Positions 12,051-21,900 of a DNA stretch of 64,000 nt are shown one piece after another. The stretch comes from Bostrychus sinensis (Eukaryota; Chordata; Actinopteri; Gobiiformes; Eleotridae), in contig CM036245.1 of assembly GCA_020698575.1 (NCBI GenBank), forward strand, positions 13,415,479 through 13,479,478. Direction: 5' to 3'. Under the pieces are notes generated by a model. The model was not told where the DNA came from and ran no database searches. It was given only the letters and a program-made list of their open reading frames with translations. Positions within the stretch are counted from its first letter, which is position 1; each line of letters opens with the position of its first letter. Both the position numbers and the translations under genes were made by a program.

Positions 12051-13136
12051 CTAGTTAACATCAGGAAGGAACTTGATGTCTGCCCCCAAATGCTTTTTCA
12101 GCCAAGACATGATTTTGAACAGATCGATGTGAAAGTCTCGAGCAGTCGGCGGAGGGGAGTCACTGGAAAACGATGTGCAGAGGTGAGTGCCCCAGCTCAC
12201 CACTCCCACCTACAAAAGAGCAAAACACAACTGTTGCGTAGTTTGCAATTTGTACGACTGTCACACAACATCCATAAAGAAAAATAAAAATAAATATTAT
12301 GGGAAAGTGATATTTCAGTAGCTCAGTTCAGTAAGTAAAACACAATGGATTCAGTTAAGAAATTTCAAGCATTCATTTTATTTGTGATGATAAAGTGATA
12401 TTCTGAATTTATATGATACTTGACTGTAGACCATTGAGTTTACTGAAGTTACGCGTTTCACTTTGAATCAAACTACTGAAATAAATTAACTTTAAATATA
12501 ACTGACCTGAAAGAAGCGTTGCCTCTTTTGAAGAAACAGGGATCCACCAGAGGCTCCTAAATTAAACATATTTTAATATAAGTTAAACAAATGCTGTGGA
12601 AGTGTATTACTGATTTATTATTTAACATTTACTGAGCAGGTCCAGACCTTTGCAGGTGAGGGCGTCTGTTTTATCCACGGAGCCCCCAGAACAGAGGAAA
12701 CTGTCCGGGACGTACTCCTCCAGGGTCACGTCTGTATCTTTTGTCAGAGTCTGCCTCGCATTCTCCACACAGGCCTTCCTCTGATAAAATGAAATTTAGA
12801 ATTTGTGAAATTAAAGTGAAAGCGTATGGTCAGGTTTAGCTTAGCATTTAATAAATCTCAGACTTATGAAGAAAAAACATTCATTTTACTGCCATTTTTA
12901 ATTAAGTCATTGAATTGATTAGATTTTGCTCACCATGCATCAACAGACAAAATGCAATTATAAAATAGCATTTTATACACAAAAATATACAGAATATACA
13001 AAGAAAAAAAAAATTCAAAATAAATGTGTACTCACCTGGTTGCCGGTGAAAATATGAGTAACTTTTCTTGGGTCTTCTGAGCTGGCTTTATGGATGAAAG
13101 AGGCACTTGTCCGATTATGGGGAATCAACTCCTTTC
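12051..13136 (-). pseudogene. Orphan 3' exons of complement factor B (duplicated fragment)
   Basis: Four exons match the last four exons of the complete factor B gene: 13036-13136, 12648-12780, 12507-12556 and 12051-12209, stop TAG at 12051-12053. They encode only the C-terminal half of the serine-protease domain. There is no signal peptide, CCP, VWA, catalytic His exon or catalytic Asp exon upstream; beyond 13903 the sequence is transposon. The serine-nucleophile motif reads GASGGS here (GCC) against GDSGGS (GAC) in the full gene, which would remove the conserved Asp preceding the catalytic Ser. Splice sites look intact. This is an unprocessed, truncated duplicate and probably non-functional. 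Confidence 0.9.
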
Positions 13137-13599
13137 CTGTACACAAACAGTGCATTTTAAAGGAGTCATATTACGCTTTCAAAAATCAAGTTGCTAACCC
13201 AAGTTTTACATTAGCGTTTTATGTTTTATAACTTATAATAATGTATATGTAAGGAAAACATCTTCTTTTGGGGAGCTGTTAAATTTACTTTGCAGAAATT
13301 GTGTGAACTTGGTGCCTGATGCTTTAAGGCCCTGCTGGCCATTGGCGAGTTTGAGGAGTGGCTGTTCTTTCCCCGCTGTCCCCGCTGACAGCAGCAGCTG
13401 CATGCGCCCCGACGCACGCGTAGAGGGATCAGCGCGCGGACGAGTGGCCGCTGCGCGCATAAAGAGGAGCAGAGAAGGGAACTGATAAAAATAAAGTAGG
13501 AAATGTATTAACGCTATTCGTTTAATGCATTTTCATTCCGTGCCCTTGCAGTAAGCTGCAGGTAAATGAAACTGACTGTAGTGACTGTAACGTGAGTAA
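13137..13599. other. Duplicated factor B intron segment, CpG-rich patch
   Basis: No gene is supported. A CpG-rich patch lies at about 13370-13480. Short open frames here have no recognisable homology. Copy A has about 38 extra bases near 13487-13525 relative to copy B (28890). Confidence 0.5.
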
Positions 13600-13734
13600 C
13601 TAATTGGGTATTTTGTTAGTAACTGTAATATTATTACTGGAGGTTCAAAAGTAACGTGTTACCCGCTGCGTTACTGACAACTGTAATCTCATTACTGTAA
13701 CTCGTTACTTTGTAACGCGTTACTCCCAACACTG
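13600..13734 (-). mobile_element. Fragment of hAT-type element end (CAGTGTTGGGAGTAACG type)
   Basis: The segment ends with the complement of CAGTGTTGGGAGTAACGCG (13716-13734) and contains repeated GTTACT/AGTAAC blocks, a familiar subterminal pattern of fish hAT-like elements. Only one end was found. The copy B equivalent is at about 28965-29102. Confidence 0.6.
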
Positions 13735-13903
13735 GTTACCACCTCCCTTTGTTGAGGCACAAGACACTCACTTAACCCACCAAACAGAACAACTCAACCT
13801 GGGGGCGTATCCCCGTGGCCCACGGAGCCAAGCTTTGGTGCTTTCAGAGTGGGTCAGAGCACAGAGAAACTCTCCAGAGATGCACCATGGAGACCGCCTT
13901 GGT
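13735..13903. other. Unassigned duplicated sequence before the duplication junction
   Basis: No gene seen. It shares 'ACAAGACACTCACTTAACCCACC' type wording with SINE bodies in this window (near 9710). It is identical in context to 29103-29272, where homology between the copies stops. Confidence 0.5.
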
Positions 13904-14190
13904 AGTATGCCATAGTTTGTAAAGGTGTAGCAAAGTAAACAGGTATATAGAACTAGATTTAAAGAAAAAGCTGACCAATGTTGTAACAAAACAATACATT
14001 AGTTTGTAAGGCACTGGGTACATCAATGTAAAGAGATGTAGACCAATTTTTTTTTTTAATACAGAAAGATAATAAAGAGAGAAAACATATCATTTTGGTG
14101 GTGCCTCATTTGTTTTTTCAAGCTAGACAAGATTGTTAGTGTTATTAGCTATAGTGGTGTAAAGTACGCTAGTTTGAAAAGTGGATCAAC
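13903..14190. repeat. Inverted-repeat left arm, one internal unit shorter than the right arm
   Basis: Reverse-complemented, this arm matches 16951-17421 (and 1568-2038) from TTGATCCACTTTTCAAACTAG to CAAACTATGGCATACTA. It lacks about 168 bp corresponding to one internal repeat: after CCTTACAAACTA it jumps from the first unit into the second. Its outer edge coincides with the segmental-duplication junction, with a GGT/GT microhomology. Confidence 0.85.
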
Positions 14191-14194
14191 GTAA

Positions 14195-14195
<1 letters not shown>

Positions 14196-14286
<91 letters not shown>
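14196..14286. repeat. (TA)n microsatellite with internal T tract
   Basis: TA dinucleotides run from 14196, are broken by a run of T at about 14248-14256, and continue to about 14285. The tract abuts the 3' end of the LINE, so the element is flanked by TA repeats on both sides. Confidence 0.97.
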
Positions 14287-14290
<4 letters not shown>

Positions 14291-16871
14291 TGTCCTCTCG
14301 CCCTCCGCGGGCGGTTTCATCCATCCAAGCTCGGGTCCTCTACCAGAGGCCTGGGAGCTTGAGGGTTCTGCGCAGTATCTTTGCTGTTCCTAGGACTGCG
14401 CTCTTCTGGACTGAGATGTCTGATGTTTTTCCTGGGATCTGCTGTAGCCACTCTTCCAGTTTGGGGGTTACTGCCCCGAGTGCTCCGATGACCACGGGCA
14501 CCACTGTTGCCTTCACTTTCCAGGCCTTCTCAAGTTCTTCTTTGAGGCCTTGGTACTTCTCCAGTTTCTCGTGTTCCTTTTTCCTGATGTTACAATCGCT
14601 TGGTATTGCGATGTCAACCACAACGGCTTTCCTCTGCTGTTTGTCCATCACCACAATGTCCGGTTGGTTCGCCACTACCATTTTGTCTGTCTGGATCTGG
14701 AAGTCCCACAGGATCTTAGCTCGGTCATTCTCTATCACCTTTGGAGGTGTTTCCCATCTTGACCTCGGGACTTCCAGACTGTACTCTGCACAGATGTTCC
14801 TGTACACTATACCAGCCACTTGGTTATGACGCTCCATGTATGCTTTCCCTGCCAGCATCTTACAGCCTGCAGTTATGTGTTGGATTGTCTCAGAGGCCTC
14901 TTTGCACAGTCTGCACCTGGGGTCTTGTCTTGTATGGTAGATCTTGGCCTCTATTGCTCTGGTGCTCAAGGCCTGCTCCTGTGCAGCCATGATCAGTGCC
15001 TCTGTGCTGTCCTTCAGTCCAGCCCTTTCTAGCCATTGGTAGGATTTCTCGATGTCAGCCACTTCAGTTATCTGTCGATGGTACATCCCATGTAGGGGCT
15101 TTTCCTCCCATGATGGTTCCTCCAGCACCTCGTCCTCTGTTTTCCACTGCCTGAGACATTCACTGAGAACTTCATCTGTTGAGGCTATCTTCCTGATGTA
15201 GTCAAGGATCTTGGATGTTTCATCCTGGACAGTGGTTCTGACACTCACCAGTCCTCTGCCTCCTTCCTTGCGCTTAGTGTACAGTCTCAGGGTACTGGAT
15301 TTGGGGTGGAACCCTCCATGCATGGTTAGGAGCTTTCGTGTTTTCACATCTGTGGTCTGAATCTCTTCCTTTGGCCAGCTTATTATTCCTGCAGGGTATC
15401 TGATGACCGGCAGGGCATAGCTGTTGATTGCCCTGACTTTGTTCTTGCCATTGAGCTGACTCCTTAGGACTTGCCTTACTCGTTGGAGGTATTTGGCTGT
15501 GGCTGCTTTTCTTGTGGCCTGGTCCAGGTTGCCATTTGCTTGTTGGATTCCAAGGTACTTGTAGCTGTCCTCAATGTCTGCTATTCTGCCGTCTGGGAGT
15601 GGGACCCCTACTGTATGGACTACCTTCCCTCTCTTTGTCACCATCCGCCCACACTTCTCAAGTCCGAATGACATTCCGATGTCATTGCTGTAGATCCTGG
15701 TTGTGTGGATCAGTGAGTCAATGTCTCTCTCGCTCTTGGCGTACAGATTGATATCATCCATGTAGAGGAGGTGACTGATGGTGGCCCCGTTCCTGAGTCG
15801 GTACCCATAGCCAGTCTTGGTGATGATCTGGCTGAGGGGGTTCAGACCTATGCAGAACAGCAGCGGGGACAGAGCATCTCCTTGGTATATCCCACATTTG
15901 ATGGACACTTGTGCAATTGGCTTGCAGTTGGCCTCAAGGGTGGTCTTCCACTGCCACATCGAGTTTGCAATGAAGGCTCTTAGAGTCCTGTTGATGTTAT
16001 ACATCTCCAAGCATTCCATGATCCATGTGTGTGGCATTGAGTCATAGGCTTTCTTGTAATCAATCCAGGCGGTGCACAGATTAGTGTGTCTGGCTTTGCA
16101 ATCTTGAGCGACTGTTCTATCTACGAGCAGCTGGTGTTTAGCTCCTCTGGTGTTTTTACCAATGCCCTTCTGTGCTGTGCTCATGTATTGATCCATGTGC
16201 CCACTTATCTTAGCCGCTATGATGCCTGACATGAGCTTCCAGGTGGTGGGGAGACAGGTTATTGGCCGATAGTTGGATGGGGCTGTTCCCTTCAGGGGAT
16301 CCTTCTGGATCAGGATTGTCCGGCCTTCAGTTAGCCATTCAGGGTGGGTCCCATCCTTTAGCAGCTGGTTCATTTGTGCTGCCAGGCGCTCATGGAGTGA
16401 AGTTAGCTTTTTCAGCCAGTAGGTGTGGATCATGTCAGGCCCTGGTGCTGTCCAGTTTTTCATACCTGAGACTCTTTGTTGGATGTCTGCCACTGTGATG
16501 GTTACTGGTTCTTGTTCAGGGAGGTTGCTGTGGTCTTCTCTTAGATCCTCCAGCCACTGTGCACTGTTGTTGTGTGACACCTCCTCCCATATGCCTTTCC
16601 AGTATTGTTCAGTCTCCAACCTTGGTGGGTCTGCTCTGTTGCTATTACCTTGCCACTGAGAGTACACTTTAGCTGGTTGAGTTGAGAACAGCCGGTTTAT
16701 TCGCCTTGCTTCGATTTCTCTCGTGTACCTCTTTAGTCGGGTGGCCAAGGCTTGGAGTCTTTGCTTGGCAGTTTCCAATGCTTCAGGTATGGACATCTTG
16801 CTGTACCTCTTGGGTGCTTGTTGTTTCATTGCACCTTTCCCACACTGGAAGTTGGTATTCGCCTCGGCCGG

Positions 16872-16874
<3 letters not shown>
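14287..16874 (-). mobile_element. R4/Dong/Rex6-type non-LTR retrotransposon inserted in (TA)n
   Basis: A single long minus-strand ORF fills the element, leaving a 3' untranslated end of only about 50 bp and no poly(A) tail. The order reverse transcriptase, CCHC zinc knuckle, restriction-like endonuclease fits RLE-type LINEs of the R4 clade (Dong, Rex6), some of which target simple repeats. TA tracts lie on both sides, consistent with insertion into a TA microsatellite; the 5' end may be truncated. The same element is partly visible at 1-1493 through the segmental duplication. Confidence 0.85.
14340..16872 (-). CDS. Retrotransposon polyprotein: reverse transcriptase + CCHC + restriction-like endonuclease
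   Basis: The frame is open for 872 codons from 16958 if the TA tract is included, but the first ~30 residues are then only Ile-Tyr repeats encoded by the microsatellite, so a start further in is more likely (for example the Met residues shortly after the tract). Visible motifs: RT fingers 'NYRPITCLPT', 'AWIDYKKAYDSMPH', 'GIYQGDALSPLLF', the catalytic YMDD (15753-15764) and 'YKYLGIQ'; then CX2CX8HX4C near 14870-14925; then a PD..(D/E)xK-like endonuclease region with 'PDIVV' and 'VVVDIAIPSD' near 14595-14670. There is no frameshift or internal stop, suggesting a fairly young copy. Full-length R4-clade proteins usually have additional N-terminal sequence, so 5' truncation is likely. Confidence 0.85.

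Positions 16875-16951
<77 letters not shown>
16875..16951. repeat. (TA)n microsatellite
   Basis: Perfect TA repeat at the 5' side of the LINE, counterpart of 1494-1568. Read through in the LINE's frame it encodes alternating Ile and Tyr. Confidence 0.97.
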
Positions 16952-16952
<1 letters not shown>

Positions 16953-17543
16953 ATCCACTTTTCAAACTAGTGTACTTTATACCACTATAGCTAATAACAC
17001 TAACAATCTTGTCTAGATTGAAAAGACAAATGAGCCACCACCAAAATGATATGTTTTCCCTCTTTATTATCTTTCTTTCTTTTTAAAAAATTAGGTCTAC
17101 ATCTCTTTACATGAATGTACCCAGTGCCTTACAAACTAGTGCATTTTTGTTTACAACTATAGCCTTTAACACTACTACTTCGTCTAAATTGAAAAACAGC
17201 GACACACTATCAAAATAACAGTTTTTTTTCCTTTTTTTCTTTACTTTTCTTTTGTTCTAGGTTTGTATATCTCTTTACATCAATTTACCCAACACCTTAC
17301 AAACTAATGTATTATCAAATTATTTTGTTACAACATCAGCCATACGGTCAGCTTTTTTCTTTAAATCTAGTTCTATAAACCTGTTTACCTTGCTACACCT
17401 TTACAAACTATGGCATACTACACTACTAACTACTAGGTTTAGATTTTAAACTAATACAAACAAAATAATTAGTTTTTCCCTTCTTTTATTTTATTTTACA
17501 TTAGTCTATATTTAAGTGTTTACATTAATTTATCCATCATAAA
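16951..17543. repeat. Inverted-repeat right arm with ~168-bp internal units (copy B)
   Basis: Copy B equivalent of 1568-2160. Together with 13903-14190 it forms an inverted repeat enclosing the two TA tracts and the LINE. The arm continues past the part represented in the left arm, as expected if the duplication breakpoint cut the left arm short. Confidence 0.8.
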
Positions 17544-18885
17544 ATAAGGGGGGAGGGTACAAGGGGTCATTAAAGGTCAAGCACCTGTGTAAACAGGTTT
17601 TGATTACAATTTGATATCAAATTAGCATTTTAATCCTCCCCTCTCCTACTCACCCCTCCCCCACCCGCCCCTTCTCCACCCCCCTCCCTCCAAATAATGA
17701 CAGTATATTTCTACTGGTGTGTTGTAAATTGAGCGTTTATATCCTGAGTGGTCCAGAGAGTGGCAGCTGAAGAACGCTTCACTGGAGCTGTGGAGGTGAG
17801 TAAAAATTCATAGCAAAAATTCAATTCAGTTTTATCACTAAATCAGGTCTAAACAAGGTCTAGACCAGGGCAAAACCAGCGCTAAACCAAGACTATACAA
17901 AACCAGATCAAAGCCAGGACTAGACCAGGATTAAACCAGGACTAAATCCAGAACTGAATGAGATCAAAACTAGGAGAAAAGCAAGGATAAAACCAAGGCT
18001 AAACTTGTAATAATATCACTTTAAGGTTATCAGACTGGTGTCAGTATTAGTAATAGCACTACTGCTCATGTCTACTTCATTACAGGTCTGGGCTACTCAA
18101 ATCAAAATTACCCCTGACGGCTTCTTTTGCCGTTTTTAATGTTTAAAGCGTTCAACACCAGTGTGGATGCAAAATCTGTTCGATAAATGATTACTAAGGT
18201 CAAGTTTATGCTCCAGTTCACATTAACTGGAAACTTGAGATGCTAAGATAAAGCAAAACTATTTCCTCCTTCATTCTTTAGGTGACATTCAACAAGTGGT
18301 GCTTATTACTTTTTACTCCACTACATCTTAACACAAGTATCAGTACTTTTTCTGCCACTACATTGGTTTTTATTCATTTGCGCTACATGTAAAATAATGA
18401 AGACAGGAGCCAACATGTTAAATTATCTTTGGACTGGTTCTTTATTTCATTAGCATAATAATTTTTTTTTATAATAAACCCTCACATTTAGTACATTTAG
18501 CAGTTGTTAAATCTGTGTCAAATATTTTTCCTTTTAAGTACTTACTTAAGTAGAAATTTGAACTGTATTGTTCTATTTTAAAGATAAGATAAGAAATTCA
18601 TTTGTTGTCCCACAGTGGGGAAACTGGGTTGTTGTAATAGTAAAGTAAAAGCAGCATCAGTGTGAAAAGTAGCAACAAACAAGAGACATCAAATTAGATT
18701 ATCCAACCAACCAGAGCTTACTTCTAACGTTTTGTTTTTGAGTAACAATAATTTTTTTGACAACCCACCTCTGTATGTGACCTTAGGTATTTTGTGAAGA
18801 TACACGTGTTTAGCTATAAGATTATATTTAGTTTGTGAGCAGTAGTGCTCACTCTCTCCTTCACTATCTTCATGTTTCTCTACAG
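17544..18885 (+). other. TCAF copy B upstream region
   Basis: Counterpart of 2161-3502: C/T-rich tract near 17633-17693, possible untranslated exon ending at 17795 before GTGAGT, minisatellite of 'ACCAGGACTAAA'-like units at about 17840-17995, and the acceptor AG just before 18886. The promoter cannot be pinpointed; no TATA box is convincing. Confidence 0.35.
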
Positions 18886-18935
18886 GACGCACAACTGCTT
18901 ATCATCAAAACCACTCATCACCAAATATCTTCATC

Positions 18936-21900
18936 ATGTCTGCCTCTAAAGCCCAACAACCGGCCTATGCCTCAATAATGAGAGGTATAAAGGAGGTGGT
19001 TTTCAACTCAGACCCTGCTGTCCCCTGTCCTTTGGTTTTAAGCGGAGATCATGCTTTCCCTTTGGTGATGAACAGCAAGGGTGAAGTGCTAATGGCTGCA
19101 TCGACTTATGGTTCAGGTCGCATTATAGTGTTTGGTCATGAACTCTACCTGTTTACGTCACCAGATTTAGTAAAGAATGCTGTAAATTGGCTCAGAGGAG
19201 ATGGATCTGACAACATGTCTGTGGGGTTACATATATACACGAGGGCCAAAGAAGTGGCTGACTATCTTTCCAATTCTGGTTTCCAAGTCAAAGTTATGGG
19301 AGATTTCAGCAGTGACCAGGGCATTGGGGTGTATGTGACAGATGCCTATGATGTTGAAAAGGATGAGAAAAACATAGTTGCATTCATGAAAGCTGGAGGA
19401 GGGGTGCTTATAGTGGGACAGGCCTGGCACTGGTCACACACTCACCCCGAAGGCAACACCCTGCTGGAGTTTGCGGGGAATAAAGTGTCTGGAGTGGCTG
19501 GGATACACTTCACCAACCGTTATGGAGAAAAAGAGCGTGTGAGCATCTGGCCTGTGATACCGTTTTCCTGGAAGGCTGCCAAGTAAGTCCTGATTTACAC
19601 AGAGATTACAGACAGTACCTGATTTTTGCTAAAGAAAACCAGTGTTGCCATGAGGCATTTAACACATAATGAACACAACAAAAGAAAAATTTAAATTATT
19701 TCATTTTTACAAAAAAATCTCAGAAGCTTCTATTTACCACAAGAAAGAGCCTGTGTACCACCAGTGGTATCTGTACCACTGTTTGAGAAACACTGAATTA
19801 GGCAGTTCCATAAAAAATGTCCCCTGGACCAAAGCCATATATTCTACAGTGTCGCTGACCAAGAGTCGCCATTTTATTACACCAGTAATAATCCTGTAAA
19901 TATCACCAAATGCTGTCACATTAGGGGAGGGTTTTTTAAAGGCCCTTTCTGAGCTTTGGCAGCTTTGGTTTAACCTCGGCACAGCACTGAATCCTGACAG
20001 CCACAGGCAGATTATTGCACCTTGTGAAAATATTTAGAGTTGATTTTTATCTTGGTCTAATTCTGTCATTACAGGCTCATTTATGATTTTAAGGAGGACT
20101 TGAAAGTTTTGCTGCAGGGCGTCTCTCAGTTTGACCTTCAGGGAGATGCTTTGGCCTCTGAGATCCTGGTTCATGGTTGTCTGTCTTTCCCAATTGGCTC
20201 CACTGAGGACGGACGAGAATTTTTGGCAGGAGGCTATTATGGAAAAGGCAGAGTTGTTGTGGTCGCACACGAAACGTTTTTAGGAGAAGAGGTAGGTCCT
20301 GGTTCCTGGTATATGTATGCAGTATTTTTTAAAAGCTTACACATGAAGTTGGGCATCCCACAGTCAAGAAACTTTATACAAGTTCATTGGACTGAGTAGC
20401 AGTGAATTTCCTCAAAGATGATGGACTCGTGAATTTTTTGACATGTTTCCAAAAACTATACACTTTTTACTTTTTATTGTATCTGGATGGAAATATTTGA
20501 GTCAAAATGTCTTTTGTCACTGTCTTCTTCCAGAGCTGGACTGGATTTTGGGATAACGTCGTTCACTGGTTGGATCAAGGCCGGCAGGGGGTTGTTGGTG
20601 TTGAGCCACATTACGCCCTCAACATCCTCAAAAAATCAGGTTTAAAATGTGAGCAAACTGGTTTCAGGAAAGACCTGAGTGTGTTTGTGTGCACAGTCTA
20701 CAGTGGAAACCATATAAAAGAGATCCAGGAGTTTGTGGCTGAAGGAGGAGGTCTGCTGATCGGAGGACACGCCTGGTACTGGGCTCAGTCCCACCCAGGA
20801 AAAAACTATCTGACTGAGAGTCCAGGTAAATTATGATTCATTACAAATAAACTTAAAAATACCAAAAATATAGTCTAAAAAACTATTAATAGTGTACTAA
20901 AAAAATATACAAAGTAAGTAAGATATCCAAACCAAGTCAGAAGCCACAGCTTTAACTTTTTAATCCTGTGGTCTTCTGGGGTCGTGCAGATAAACTCTGA
21001 AGCACCAGTAAGGATTTATGTATTGTAACAGGCAAGTATCAATATATGACTGCATACAAATCACTGTATTTTGAGATTGTTTATCCAGACGCTGTGGGGC
21101 TGTAATGTCATTGCAGTTTACATGAGCCACAGTGAGACAAAAATACCTTTTAGGTCAATTTCAAAAGATTGCGTATTTGGTAAATGAAAACCTTGTCCTT
21201 GTGTAGTGAAAGGTCAATCCACAACTTGGGATGCACCGATACCAGTATCGGGTATCGGTACCAATACCATGTCCAAGTACTCGTACTTGTATTCGTAAAA
21301 GTGGCCTGATACCACTTTAAAACGCTGTCACGTGACCTTCACCTCTCAGCTGAGCAGTGAGAAACCTGTGGAAGGATTTCAAAGTGAACTGTACAGAGAT
21401 AAAAGCAAAGCTGACTCTAAATTCTGCTCAACCAGACATCCCAAATCATACTTGAGTCCTAAAACTTAAGCAGTTGTCCTTCTGTTGTCCTAATTGCCCA
21501 GAAAATGTATTTTATTTATTTATTTATTTATATGGGACAGCGTGTATTAATGAACAGCAACTAGTGCCGTAAATACACCGGATTATAGCTCAGAGCTAAT
21601 TTCCATCCGTAGTCCCCACTCACTCACATTCACATTCACGAACACAGACAGACAACCATTCACTCTCACTAGGGTCAATTTAGAGTCACCAATTCACCTA
21701 ACACTGCATGTCTTTGGAATGAAAAATGAAACCAGCCAGATTCTGAAAGAGTTGTTGTCTGATAAAACATAAGGAGTACCGTTGCTAATTGTGTTAGCTG
21801 CTGTGGGTCCTGGCGAATCTCCGCTGGTTATGCTCAGATGCTCAATCTGTCGTCAAAATGAGCGACTTAGCGACTGAATAGAGGAGAATCTAAGCTTTCA

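Larger units (their letters stand above)
1..13903. repeat. Tandem segmental duplication, copy A (left part outside window)
   Basis: This block aligns almost base for base with 15382-29272. The offset is 15381 at the start, 15383 after a slightly different (TA)n length, and about 15357 after a 26-bp insertion in copy A. It carries the 5' portion of a minus-strand LINE, one TCAF gene and four factor B exons. The match ends at the shared CCTTGGT (A: to 13903; B: to 29272). Beyond that, copy A runs into an inverted-repeat arm and copy B into unique factor B intron. Differences seen by eye include single-base changes (for example near 2374, 6980, 7222, 10091, 12552), a 4-bp TTAC difference near 12450/27811, a 38-bp class indel near 13490 and different A/CA-rich tracts near 13005/28365. 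The list is not exhaustive. Confidence 0.95.

Noticed and set aside
14290..14829. 179-codon plus-strand frame and other plus frames over 14290-16659
   Set aside because: Antisense shadows of the minus-strand RT/endonuclease frame, which has clear motifs.
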